Source of the DNA: JAWLHA01 sp041690535
Lineage (GTDB): Bacteria; Pseudomonadota; Gammaproteobacteria; Thiohalomonadales; Thiohalomonadaceae
Direction: 5' to 3'
Assembly: GCA_041690535.1 (NCBI GenBank)
Contig: JAWLHA010000075.1
Coordinates: 1-18,605, forward strand
Length of the DNA: 18,605 bases
Below are positions 1 through 7,781 of the stretch, one piece after another. The notes under the pieces are model-generated. The model saw only the letters and a program-made list of their open reading frames with translations, was not told where the DNA came from and searched no databases. The stretch's first letter is position 1, and each line of letters opens with the position of its first letter. A program made the position numbers and the translations under genes.

Positions 1-38
1 GCCCTGTCCGCGCGCCGGCGGCGCCCCGGCGCCCCACG

Positions 39-90
39 ACCTGCTTTCAAGGACTTACATCGCTCATTGGGTAAGCATGCGTTCACCCTG
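39..90 (+). repeat. Dispersed intergenic repeat, left copy
   Basis: Positions 39-66 (28 bp) recur perfectly in inverted orientation at 18456-18483. Positions 71-90 recur with one mismatch at 18421-18440. Between these blocks the left copy has 4 bp (67-70), whereas the right copy has 15 bp containing the palindrome CACGGCCGTG. The first 19 bp of the unit also occur in direct orientation at 18587-18605, cut by the window end. The copy ends 3 bp before the stop codon of the PEBP gene, so it forms that gene's 3' flank. Positions 1-38 are a GC-rich lead-in with GGCGCC palindromes and no gene that I can support. This looks like a non-coding, REP-like dispersed element; no transposase is visible. 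Confidence 0.75.
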
Positions 91-92
91 GG

Positions 93-569
93 TCAGTGGG
101 GACGTTCATAGATCCCTACCAGCTCCGTGGTGGCCAGGATGTGCCCTTCCATGGCCTGCTCCAACTCCTTCTTGGTGGGTCGGCCCAAGTTTGGGAGTAC
201 CGTATCCAGGGCGTACAGCTTGTGTAAATAGCGGTGCCGGCCGATGGGAGGGCAGGCCCCGTCAAAGCCGGATCGCCGGCGGTCATTCATTCCCTGCAAA
301 GTCCCCGTCGGCAGCCCGGCCCGCTCCACCGCTTCGGCCAGGCTGTAGGCATCGGGAGGGATGTTATAGAGCACCCAATGGACGAAGGGCCGCTGGGGAG
401 CCTTCGGGTCGGGGGCATCCGGATCCTCGACCACCAGTGCCAGCGAGCGTGTTTGCTGCGGTAGTCCCGACCAGGCCAGGGGAGGCGAGACGTTGGCGCC
501 ATCACAGGTGTACCTGGGCGGAATCGTGCCTTTGTCGCCGAAGGCAGGAGAGGTCAGTGTCAGAGGCAT
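93..569 (-). CDS. YbhB/YbcL (PEBP, Raf-kinase-inhibitor-like) family protein
   Basis: The 158-aa product is the usual length for bacterial YbhB/YbcL proteins. The phosphatidylethanolamine-binding fold signatures are visible: an early SPAF, a VEDPDAPDP motif, FVHWVLYNIP in the middle, and GACPPIG followed by HRYLHKLYALD. The aspartates and the HRY motif line the anion-binding pocket of the family. The physiological role of bacterial members is poorly defined, and no signal peptide is evident, so it is probably cytoplasmic. I place the start at 569 because AAGGAGG lies just upstream (about 576-582); an in-frame ATG at 602 would add 11 residues but lacks this site. The gene lies 222 bp downstream of acs on the same strand and need not be part of its transcript. 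Confidence 0.9.
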   Translation of the reverse strand: MPLTLTSPAFGDKGTIPPRYTCDGANVSPPLAWSGLPQQTRSLALVVEDPDAPDPKAPQRPFVHWVLYNIPPDAYSLAEAVERAGLPTGTLQGMNDRRRSGFDGACPPIGRHRYLHKLYALDTVLPNLGRPTKKELEQAMEGHILATTELVGIYERPH

Positions 570-757
570 GGCCACCCTCCTTGTCGCCGCGTTGGCTTCC
601 ACCCAAAGTTTATGTCAGCGGGGGAGGGGGGCAAGAAAGGTGACGGCGCTGGGGTGACATTTCGCCCAAGGGGGCAGGGCAGTGGTTGTTACGACCGCTA
701 CCCGTGGGGCTTCCACCGCGAGGCGGTCGGCGGCTTTACTCCAGAGCCCGCGAGGGA

Positions 758-782
758 GGGACGGCGGCATCGCCGCCGTCCC
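758..782 (-). terminator. Strong hairpin 3' of acs (terminator-like, no U-tract)
   Basis: Perfect 11-bp arms (758-768 and 772-782) enclose a 3-base loop, beginning 9 bases after the acs stop codon. The stem is almost entirely G/C. There is no run of T after it on the minus strand, so it is not a textbook intrinsic terminator. It may act as a 3'-end stabiliser or a Rho-assisted stop. The rest of 570-757 shows nothing else I can support. Confidence 0.5.
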
Positions 783-791
783 CGCGTTGGA

Positions 792-2729
792 TTACTTGTT
801 GAGGCGGTTGTCGATGAGATCCTGGACCACACTGGGGTCGGCCAGGGTGCTGGTATCGCCCAGCGCATCGATCTCGTTCGCGGCGATCTTGCGCAGGATG
901 CGGCGCATGATCTTGCCGGAGCGGGTCTTCGGCAGACCGGGGGCCCACTGGATTATATCCGGGGTGGCGATGGGGCCGATCTCCGAGCGCACCAGGGTGA
1001 CCAGCTCCTTGCGCAGGGCGTCGGAGGGCTCCACCCCTTTGACCAGGGTGACGTAGGCGTAGATCCCCTGACCCTTCACCTCGTGGGGATAGCCGACCAC
1101 CGCCGCCTCTGCCACGGACTCGTGCAGCACCAAGGCGCTCTCCACCTCGGCGGTGCCCATGCGATGTCCGGAGACATTGAGCACGTCGTCCACACGGCCG
1201 GTGATCCAGTAGTAGCCGTCGGCATCCCGCCGCGCGCCGTCACCGGTGAAGTAGTTGCCGGGGAACGTCTTGAAGTAGGTGTCGATGAAGCGCTGGTGAT
1301 CGCCATAGACCGAGCGCATCTGACCCGGCCAGGGGCGGGTGATGACCAGATTGCCTTCCCCTTCGCCTTCGATGAGGTTGCCCTCGTTGTCCACGATGGC
1401 CGGCACCACCCCGAAGAAGGGGAGGGTCGCCGAGCCGGGCTTCAGCGCCGTGGCGCCGGGCAGCGGCGTGATCAGGTGACCGCCGGTCTCGGTCTGCCAC
1501 CAGGTGTCCACGATGGGGCAGCGGCCTTCGCCCACCACGTTGTGATACCACTCCCAAGCTTCGGGGTTGATGGGTTCGCCCACCGTGCCGAGGATGCGCA
1601 GGCTCTTGCGGGAGGTCTTCTTCACCGGCTCATCCCCCTCGCGCATGAGGGCGCGAATGGCGGTCGGGGCGGTGTAGAAGATGTTCACGTTGTGCTTGTC
1701 GATGACCTGCCAGAAGCGGGAGGCGTCGGGGTAGCTGGGCACCCCTTCGAACATCAGGCTGATGGCGCCGTTGGCCAGCGGGCCATAGACGATATAGGAG
1801 TGACCGGTGACCCAGCCCACGTCGGCCGTGCACCAATACACCTCGCCTTCCTGATAGTCGAAGGTGTACTTGTGGGTCATGGCGGCGAACAGCAGGTAGC
1901 CGCCGGTGGTGTGCAGGACCCCCTTGGGCTTGCCGGTGGAGCCGGAGGTGTAGAGGATGAACAGCGGGTCTTCGGCATCCATCTCTTCGGGGGCGCAGTA
2001 ATCGCCGGCCGCGGCCATGGCGTCGTGGTACCAGACGTCGCGGTCCTCGTGCCAGGGGATGTCGCCGCCGGTGTGCTTCACCACGAACACGGTGTGGACA
2101 TCGGGGCACTCCAGCAGCGCCTTGTCGGTGTTGGTCTTCAGGCCCACGTGCTTGCTGCCGCGCAGCCCTTCATCGGATGTGATCACCACCCGGCAGTCGG
2201 AGTCGAGGATGCGGTCCTTGAGGGATTCGGGGGAGAATCCGCCGAAGACGATGGAGTGAACCGCGCCGATGCGGGTGCAGGCCAGCATCGCCACCGCCAC
2301 CTCGGGGATCATGGGCATGTAGATGCAGACCCGGTCGCCCTTCTTCACCCCACGGCTCTTCAGGGCATTGGCGAACTTGTTCACATCCGCGTGGAGTTCG
2401 CGGTAGGTGATCTTTTTGTCGACGTTCGGATCATCGCCTTCCCAGATGATGGCGACCTGGTCGCCCCGCGCCTCCAGGTGGCGGTCCAGACAGTTGTAGG
2501 AGACATTCAGCTTGCCCCCTTCGAACCAGCGGATGTGGGCGGTGTTGTAGTCCCACTCTGTCACCTTGGTCCACGGCTTGGACCAGGTGAGAAAAGTCTC
2601 GGCCTGTTCCGCCCAGAAGCCCTCGGGATCATCGACGGAGCGCTTGTACATTTGTTGGTATTTGGCCGCGTCGATGTGGGCCTTGGCGGCAATCTCCGCC
2701 GGTACCGGGTATACCTTGTTATCGGACAT
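792..2729 (-). CDS. acs: Acetyl-CoA synthetase (AMP-forming)
   Basis: The 645-aa enzyme converts acetate, ATP and CoA to acetyl-CoA, AMP and PPi in the cytoplasm through an acetyl-adenylate. The sequence is close to E. coli Acs over its full length. It has the N-terminal ACS domain, the adenylate-forming P-loop motif YTSGSTGKPKG, WCTADVGWVTGHSY, VDTWWQTETGG, GDGARRDADGYYWITGRVDD (hinge) and the C-terminal PKTRSGKIMRR. The lysine of that last motif (about K606) is the catalytic residue that protein acetyltransferases inactivate in the family. I start it at the MSDNK methionine because GAGGAG lies 6 bases upstream; an ATG at 2747 would add six residues but has no clear ribosome site. It would consume acetate delivered by the symporter encoded at 5988-7769. 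Confidence 0.97.
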   Translation of the reverse strand: MSDNKVYPVPAEIAAKAHIDAAKYQQMYKRSVDDPEGFWAEQAETFLTWSKPWTKVTEWDYNTAHIRWFEGGKLNVSYNCLDRHLEARGDQVAIIWEGDDPNVDKKITYRELHADVNKFANALKSRGVKKGDRVCIYMPMIPEVAVAMLACTRIGAVHSIVFGGFSPESLKDRILDSDCRVVITSDEGLRGSKHVGLKTNTDKALLECPDVHTVFVVKHTGGDIPWHEDRDVWYHDAMAAAGDYCAPEEMDAEDPLFILYTSGSTGKPKGVLHTTGGYLLFAAMTHKYTFDYQEGEVYWCTADVGWVTGHSYIVYGPLANGAISLMFEGVPSYPDASRFWQVIDKHNVNIFYTAPTAIRALMREGDEPVKKTSRKSLRILGTVGEPINPEAWEWYHNVVGEGRCPIVDTWWQTETGGHLITPLPGATALKPGSATLPFFGVVPAIVDNEGNLIEGEGEGNLVITRPWPGQMRSVYGDHQRFIDTYFKTFPGNYFTGDGARRDADGYYWITGRVDDVLNVSGHRMGTAEVESALVLHESVAEAAVVGYPHEVKGQGIYAYVTLVKGVEPSDALRKELVTLVRSEIGPIATPDIIQWAPGLPKTRSGKIMRRILRKIAANEIDALGDTSTLADPSVVQDLIDNRLNK

Positions 2730-2791
2730 GGTCTTCTCCTCGGTCATTGCTTACTACAATAGTCGACTCGGAAAAGGCAGGGAGACCGTGG

Positions 2792-2844
2792 TTGATTGCC
2801 TTCCCTTCCTCTGTCAATCAAAGTTCGATTCGCGCGGAATCGAA
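2792..2844. promoter_or_regulatory. Two operator-like palindromes upstream of acs
   Basis: Two perfect inverted repeats lie 60-115 bp ahead of the acs start. One is TTGATTG (2792-2798) with CAATCAA (2815-2821), separated by 16 bases. The other is TTCGATTC (2824-2831) with GAATCGAA (2837-2844), separated by 5 bases. The second has the size and symmetry of a dimeric regulator site. I do not recognise the regulator. Both could also be hairpins in the 5' untranslated region. Confidence 0.4.
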
Positions 2845-2993
2845 TGGTGCCTCAGCTTCCCCCTCTTCCCGCCGCGTGCCGGCGCAGTCCCCTGCGCCGA
2901 GGCGAAATGGCCGCAAGCAGTCGCCTAAAGGTGCCTCCGTTCCCGGGGTTATTGTGGACCCGGATCTTAGCGCGGGTCTGGGGGCAAGAAGAT

Positions 2994-3106
2994 ACGAGAG
3001 GCGAGATACGGGTGGCGAGGGAGAGCATCGCTACGCGATGGTGTTCCTGGACAGAACAGTTGCGCGTAGCGCCTTCAGCTCTCGTATCTCGCATCTCGCC
3101 TCTCGT
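2994..3106. repeat. 113-bp symmetric imperfect inverted repeat
   Basis: The outer arms of 14 bp (2994-3007 and 3093-3106) are perfect inverted copies. Inner arms of 9 bp (3029-3037 and 3063-3071) are also perfect. Exactly 21 bases separate outer from inner arm on each side, so the whole segment can fold as one long interrupted hairpin with a 25-base loop. It lies in the 467-bp gap between acs and the exonuclease gene. No open reading frame in it looks real. It resembles a MITE- or REP-like element; other genomic copies would be needed to prove mobility. Confidence 0.6.
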
Positions 3107-3196
3107 CCCTTGCCTGGCAGGGCTGCTATCCACACCGACATACCCTGGCTGGCGCAGGCCGAAACCCAAACCCCGCATTTTGCCCCATCAGGCGCC

Positions 3197-3889
3197 TCAT
3201 TTCCTCAGTAAAAACGCCTTGAGCGGCAAGTGGCCGCCGGCATCCCGTTCCGCGAGCTGAGCGACGAACAGCTCCGCTGCGGAAAGGGCGTCGCTGAGGG
3301 CGTTGTGGGCGCGATAGCGGGGCAGGTTGTAGCGTTGCCTCAGGCTCCCCAGCCGCAGTGCTTTCGGGGCGTAAGTGCGGTTGCGCTGGTCAAGCCAGCG
3401 CCGCGCCAGCTGCTCGGTGTCGACCACCGGCATGGTGAATGCGCCGCCGAAAAGTCGCTGGCAGGCGGCATCGAGAAAGCTCATCTCCATCCGGGCATGA
3501 TGGGCGATGAGAACCCGTCCGGCCAGGATGGGCAGGATCTCGGCAAGGACTTCCCCCAGAGGGGCGCCTCCTGCCGCCTTGTCGTCGGTGATCTGGTGAA
3601 TGATGGCACTCGCCTCGGGGATGTGCCGCGTCGGAGAGACCAGCCAGTGGCGGGCCGTGGCAAGGTCGATGCGGCTGCCCTCCAGGCACACCAGCCCCAC
3701 GCTGATGATCTCGTCCCGCTGCGGGTCCAGGCCGGTGGTCTCCAGATCGAGGGCCACATAACCGGTCTGCCTGGCGTCGGCCCTCGGGGCGGGGAATTCG
3801 GCCGAGAGAAAGGCCCGCAGCGGTCCGGCCGGGAGCTTCTCGGCCAGTCGCCGGCGGCGGTAGTCGGGGCTCAGGAGTCGGGCCAGCAT
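3197..3889 (-). CDS. DEDDh-type 3'-5' exonuclease (DNA polymerase III epsilon-like)
   Basis: The 230-aa protein has an RNase T/DnaQ exonuclease domain from about residue 44. Motif I is VALDLETTGLDP (D48, E50) and motif III is RAHNALSDA with the catalytic His and Asp. Motif II reads AHHARMEMSFLD, with Glu where polIII epsilon has Asp. I recall this as typical of the subfamily encoded beside DUF294 genes, but it should be checked by alignment. An Arg-rich stretch of about 40 residues precedes the domain. The start lies 3 bases after the stop of the upstream DUF294 gene with no clear ribosome site, which suggests translational coupling. It is too short and too divergent in context to be the replicative proofreading subunit. 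The substrate is unknown. Confidence 0.88.
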   Translation of the reverse strand: MLARLLSPDYRRRRLAEKLPAGPLRAFLSAEFPAPRADARQTGYVALDLETTGLDPQRDEIISVGLVCLEGSRIDLATARHWLVSPTRHIPEASAIIHQITDDKAAGGAPLGEVLAEILPILAGRVLIAHHARMEMSFLDAACQRLFGGAFTMPVVDTEQLARRWLDQRNRTYAPKALRLGSLRQRYNLPRYRAHNALSDALSAAELFVAQLAERDAGGHLPLKAFLLRK

Positions 3890-3892
3890 GGG

Positions 3893-5758
3893 TCAGAAGA
3901 AGCGCCCTGATTGATAGCGCTGTCCCAAGGCGCTCTGCATGGTGCTGATGAGCGAGAAGGCATCCTTGAGGTGGCTGCGCTCCAGAGCGGAGAGCTCTTC
4001 CGGCTGGACGTAGTTGTCCGGTTTCTCGCCCCGTTTGATTTGGCGCGCCTGGTGGCGGGCCCGAATGGTGGCGATGAATACCAGCGCATCCTCCAAGTTG
4101 GCCGCCCCCTCCTGACTGAGGGCCTTCGCCTCGGCCGCGGCGAGCAGGCGGTCCACCGTACTGATCTCCGGCAGGCCGGCCGAGAGGGCGTAGACGCGCG
4201 CAAGGTCAACGAGGGGGATGATCGCCCGGCGCTTGAGATCCAGTGTCTGGGCATGATCCCCGTCGCTGATGAGCACGAAGTTGCGAAAGAACCCCAGCGG
4301 CGGGCGGTTGTGGAGGGCGTTGGCGGCGAGATGGGCAAGGAAGATCCGGTTGTCCCGGGTCTGGCGCAGGACCTCCGCATGGAGCCGATCGTAGAGCGCC
4401 TCATCTCCCCCGATGGCGCGCATATCGAAAAAGTTGCTGGCGAGCATCAGCGCCTTGCGATCCGGGCGGGTGATCCAGCTGTCGAAGTAGCGCCGCCACG
4501 TGCGGTAGGGCTGGCGCCACTCGGGATTGGTGGCCATCACCTTGCCCGGGCAGTAAAAGAAGCCGCAGGCGTCCAGCCCCGCACTGACGAACTCCGCCAG
4601 CCGGGCGAAGTAGGCGTCGTGCTCGGGGGTGAAATCGTCCGCAAGCAGCAGGGCGTGGTCCTGGTCGGAATGGACGGTCTGCTCCCGTCGGGCCTGGGAA
4701 CCGACGGCCAGCCAGACATAAGGCACCGGCGGGGGGCCCAGCTGCGCTTCGGCCAGCGCCAGCAGCCGCTTGGTGAGGGCATCGCTCACCGAGGAGACCG
4801 CCTGGCCGAGGTGCTGGGCGGTGGCGCCGGCGGCGATCATCTGCACCTGCAGCTCCGGCAGGTCCGCGCAGGCCTGGGCGAGGCCTTCCATGCTGTCGCA
4901 ACGGTTCACGTCGCCCACCAGGAAGAGGGCGCTGGCGGTCTGGTAGCGCATGAGGTCGCTGTTGGTGATGACACCCACGACCCCGCCGGAGTCGACCACC
5001 GGAAGATGGTGGACATTCAGGCGCGTCATGGCAATCAGCGCCTCAAACAGCGGTGCATCGCGGGCGACCTTGTGTAGCTTGCGGGTCATGATGTCGCCGA
5101 CGGCGCGCTCGAAGGAGAGCCCTTCGGCGATACAGCGTGAGCGCAGGTCGCGATCGGTGATGATGCCGACCAGGCGTGAGTCATCGGTGATGAGCAGGGA
5201 GGAGACCCGCTCCCGGGTCATCAGGCGGGCGGCCTCGCGAATGGTGGTCTCGGGCGAGACCTGCACCGCTGCACGCCCGACCAGTTCTCCCACTTCGACC
5301 CCCATCAGCGGCGCACCGGCCTTGGGCGATTCATTCAACGCCTGCAATGCACGGCGCAAACGCTCCCGGATCGAGTTGTTGAAGTGCTCCGCAAAGACTG
5401 GAAACTGGCCACGAAGGGCCTCCAGCTTGGAGCAGGGCAGGAGGTAGAAGAGGGTGTCTTCGACGGTCATGGCGATAAAGCGGCCGTCGGGAGCGTCGGA
5501 CGTGCAGGGCGAGGAGAAGAGGTCACCCTCGCCGCATTTGCCCACCAGTTCGTCGCTCTGGTCGCGCAGCTCCACCGCGCCTTTGCGCACGATGTAGAGA
5601 TACTCCAGATCCGCATCCGGTGGAGGCAAAGGCGTACCGCGGCGCAGGTAGCGTACGGACAGCACCTTGGGGAGGTGATCGAGAATCTCCGCAGGCAGCT
5701 GGTCGAACGGCGGATGGGCCGCGAGGAAGTCCCGGATTTCAATCAGCTCCACGTCCAT
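3893..5758 (-). CDS. cNMP-binding / CBS pair / DUF294 nucleotidyltransferase-like protein (copy 1)
   Basis: This 621-aa multidomain soluble protein shows, in order, a cyclic-nucleotide-binding-like beta-barrel (about 1-130), a CBS pair (about 160-272, with VGIITDRDLRSR and VVGVITNSDLMRY), a DUF294 nucleotidyltransferase-fold domain with VGSQARREQTVHSDQDHAL (about 350-372) and the DUF294 C-terminal helical domain containing NALHNRPPLGFFRNF. The GS...SDQD motif is the metal/nucleotide motif of the GlnD-like transferase fold, and its Asp pair is intact. CBS pairs of this family usually bind adenine nucleotides. The reaction is not established for the family; signal transduction in acetate metabolism is inferred from the neighbours. 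It is paired with the exonuclease downstream and is a paralogue of the gene at 8209-10104. Confidence 0.92.
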   Translation of the reverse strand: MDVELIEIRDFLAAHPPFDQLPAEILDHLPKVLSVRYLRRGTPLPPPDADLEYLYIVRKGAVELRDQSDELVGKCGEGDLFSSPCTSDAPDGRFIAMTVEDTLFYLLPCSKLEALRGQFPVFAEHFNNSIRERLRRALQALNESPKAGAPLMGVEVGELVGRAAVQVSPETTIREAARLMTRERVSSLLITDDSRLVGIITDRDLRSRCIAEGLSFERAVGDIMTRKLHKVARDAPLFEALIAMTRLNVHHLPVVDSGGVVGVITNSDLMRYQTASALFLVGDVNRCDSMEGLAQACADLPELQVQMIAAGATAQHLGQAVSSVSDALTKRLLALAEAQLGPPPVPYVWLAVGSQARREQTVHSDQDHALLLADDFTPEHDAYFARLAEFVSAGLDACGFFYCPGKVMATNPEWRQPYRTWRRYFDSWITRPDRKALMLASNFFDMRAIGGDEALYDRLHAEVLRQTRDNRIFLAHLAANALHNRPPLGFFRNFVLISDGDHAQTLDLKRRAIIPLVDLARVYALSAGLPEISTVDRLLAAAEAKALSQEGAANLEDALVFIATIRARHQARQIKRGEKPDNYVQPEELSALERSHLKDAFSLISTMQSALGQRYQSGRFF

Positions 5759-5860
5759 CAGCGGTTCACTTTGCCTGCTGTCGCCTTTTGCTCAACTTTG
5801 CCACCGCCTTCGCGATGACAAGAAAACGGGATGGGCGCACTGCACCCATCGAAAGATGCC

Positions 5861-5887
5861 GCCGGCGCCCGCTTGCGCGGGCTGCCG
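5861..5887. repeat. GC-rich hairpin beside the twin-hairpin repeat
   Basis: GCCCGC (5867-5872) pairs with GCGGGC (5877-5882) across a 4-base loop. The flanking CCGGC (5862-5866) and GCCGG (5884-5888) can extend the stem with one bulge. No T-run follows on either strand. It lies about 105-130 bp ahead of the copy-1 DUF294 start and may be a leader or transcript-end structure. Confidence 0.4.
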
Positions 5888-5904
5888 GACGGCGTTCAGT
5901 GCCT

Positions 5905-5970
5905 CGTCATGCCCGCGAAGGCGGGCATCCAGTGCCTTATTTCTGGGCTCCCGCTTTCGCGGGAGCGACG
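5905..5970. repeat. Twin-hairpin REP-like element
   Basis: Two 8-bp-stem hairpins stand back to back: ATGCCCGC/GCGGGCAT (5909-5928, loop GAAG) and GCTCCCGC/GCGGGAGC (5947-5966, loop TTTC). They are bracketed by CGTC (5905-5908) and GACG (5967-5970), and separated by CCAG, ten bases and CTGG, so the whole 66 bp is an inverted repeat. The sequence style matches the widespread proteobacterial repeat family with a CGTCATxCCCGCGAA core. It sits 17 bp beyond the symporter stop and may also serve as the 3' end of that transcript. Confidence 0.75.
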
Positions 5971-5987
5971 CGGATTTGAGCTTTTCC

Positions 5988-7769
5988 TTAGTGGTCGCTA
6001 GCTACGCCGGCACCCTTGGGGACACGGATATCCTCAACCAGGTGCTGGATGTGCTCCGGCGGCGGTGCCGTCAGCTTCGACACCACGTACGCGGTGATGA
6101 AGTTGAGCAGCGCGCCCACGGCGCCGAAGGAGCCGGGGGAGATGCCCATCAGCCAGTTGTCGGCGTTATCCGGCAGCATGTTGGTACCCTGGATGAAGAA
6201 CCAGCCCTTGTACACGAAGATGTACACGACGGTGGTGATCAGGCCGACCAGCATGCCGGCAGTGGCGCCTGCGCGGTTCATGTTCTTGTTGAAGATGCCC
6301 ATCATCAGCGCCGGGAACAGGGAGGAGGCCGCCAGACCGAAGGCGAGCGCTACCGTCTGTGCTGCGAAGCCTGGCGGATTCATGCCCAGGTAACCGGCCA
6401 CCAGGATGGCGCCGGCCATGGCGATGCGGCCCGCCATCAGCTCGTTCTTCTCCGAGATCTTCGGCATGAACGTGCCCTTCAGCAGGTCGTGGGAGATGGC
6501 CGAGGCGATGGCCAGCAGCAGACCGGCTGCGGTGGAGAGTGCAGCGGCGAGACCACCGGCAGCCACCAGGGCGATCACCCAGTTGGGCAGTCTGGCGATC
6601 TCCGGATTGGCAAGCACCATGATGTCGGCATTCACCGTGACCATCTCGTTGCCCTTCCAGCCGAACTCTTCGGCCTGCTTGGCGAACTCGGGGTTCTTGT
6701 CGTTGTAGTACTGGATGCGGCCGTCGCCGTTCTTGTCCTCGAACTTCAGAAGACCCGTGGTCTCCCAGTTCTTGAACCACTGCGGACGCTCTTCGTAGGC
6801 CAGGTTGGCGGTGGGCGCGCCGACCGGTCCGGCCTGAATGGTCTCGGTCAGGTTCAGGCGCGCCATGGCACCCACGGCCGGAGCGGTGGTGTAGAGAATG
6901 GCGATGAACACCAGCGCCCAGCCGGCGGACGAACGGGCATCACGCACCGTCGGCACGGTGAAGAAGCGGACGATGACGTGCGGCAGGCCGGCGGTGCCGA
7001 TCATCAGCGACAGGGTGAGCAGGGCGATGTTCAGGCTGGAGCCCTTCTGTGCCGTGTATTCGGCGAAGCCGAGGTCCCTCACGATGAGATCCAGCTTGTC
7101 CAGCAGGAGCGCGCCGCTGCCGTCGGCCATGGTGCTGCCGAGACCGAGCTGGGGCAGCGGGTTGCCGGTCAGCTGCAGGGAGATGAAGATCGCCGGCACG
7201 GTGTAGGCGAAGATGAGCACCACGTATTGGGCGATCTGGGTGTAGGTGATGCCCTTCATCCCGCCGAGCACGGCGTAGACGAACACGACCGCCATGCCGA
7301 TCATGACGCCGGTGTTGGCGTCCACCTCGAGGAAGCGGGCGAACGCCACCCCGACGCCGGTCATCTGACCGATAACGTAGGTGATCGAGGCGACGATGAG
7401 GCAGACCACTGCCACGAGGCGTGCCGTCTGCGAGTAGTAGCGGTCACCGATGAACTCGGGCACGGTGAACTTGCCGAACTTGCGCAGGTACGGGGCCAGC
7501 AGCATGGCGAGCAGCACATAGCCGCCGGTCCAGCCCATCAGGTAGGCCGAGGCGTCGTAACCCTGGAAGGCGATGAGACCGGCCATCGAGATGAATGACG
7601 CCGCGGACATCCAGTCGGCGCCGGTGGCCATGCCGTTGGCGACCGGGTGGACGCCTTTGCCGGCGACGTAAAACTCGCCGGTGGTGGCGGCCCGTGCCCA
7701 GATGGCAATGCCCATGTAGAGGGCGAAGGTCGCGCCCACTACCAGGTAAATCATGGTTTGCAGTTCCAT
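5988..7769 (-). CDS. Sodium:solute symporter large subunit, VC_2705 subfamily (acetate/ActP-like)
   Basis: This 593-aa inner-membrane SSS-family transporter has about 13 hydrophobic helices. Family signatures include GKGVHPVANGMATGADWMSAASF near the N-terminus, GYDASAYLMGWTGGY, FTVPEFIGDRYYS, VFVYAVLGGMKGITYTQ and GTAGLPHVIVRFFTVPTVRDAR. It is predicted to couple sodium entry to uptake of a small organic acid; acetate is likely given acs nearby, but the substrate is inference. A polar loop around residues 345-352 reads DKNGDGRI, like the first part of an EF-hand calcium loop. I choose ATG 7769, which has GGGGA upstream and lies 12 bp after the DUF4212 stop; a TTG at 7781 directly after that stop is the alternative. 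The adjacent small subunit is diagnostic of this subfamily. Confidence 0.92.
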   Translation of the reverse strand: MELQTMIYLVVGATFALYMGIAIWARAATTGEFYVAGKGVHPVANGMATGADWMSAASFISMAGLIAFQGYDASAYLMGWTGGYVLLAMLLAPYLRKFGKFTVPEFIGDRYYSQTARLVAVVCLIVASITYVIGQMTGVGVAFARFLEVDANTGVMIGMAVVFVYAVLGGMKGITYTQIAQYVVLIFAYTVPAIFISLQLTGNPLPQLGLGSTMADGSGALLLDKLDLIVRDLGFAEYTAQKGSSLNIALLTLSLMIGTAGLPHVIVRFFTVPTVRDARSSAGWALVFIAILYTTAPAVGAMARLNLTETIQAGPVGAPTANLAYEERPQWFKNWETTGLLKFEDKNGDGRIQYYNDKNPEFAKQAEEFGWKGNEMVTVNADIMVLANPEIARLPNWVIALVAAGGLAAALSTAAGLLLAIASAISHDLLKGTFMPKISEKNELMAGRIAMAGAILVAGYLGMNPPGFAAQTVALAFGLAASSLFPALMMGIFNKNMNRAGATAGMLVGLITTVVYIFVYKGWFFIQGTNMLPDNADNWLMGISPGSFGAVGALLNFITAYVVSKLTAPPPEHIQHLVEDIRVPKGAGVASDH

Positions 7770-7781
7770 GTGAATCCCCAA

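Noticed and set aside
687..692. A lone TGTTAC half-site downstream of acs
   Set aside because: It has no partner at N5 spacing and no promoter nearby; a 6-mer is expected by chance in a window of this size.
612..2762. A 716-codon open frame on the plus strand opposite acs
   Set aside because: It is antisense to a full-length acs, has no recognisable domains, and its composition is that expected of a shadow frame in GC-rich DNA.
5856..7598. A 580-codon open frame on the plus strand opposite the symporter
   Set aside because: It is the His/Gly/Asp-rich shadow of a membrane-protein gene and matches no family.
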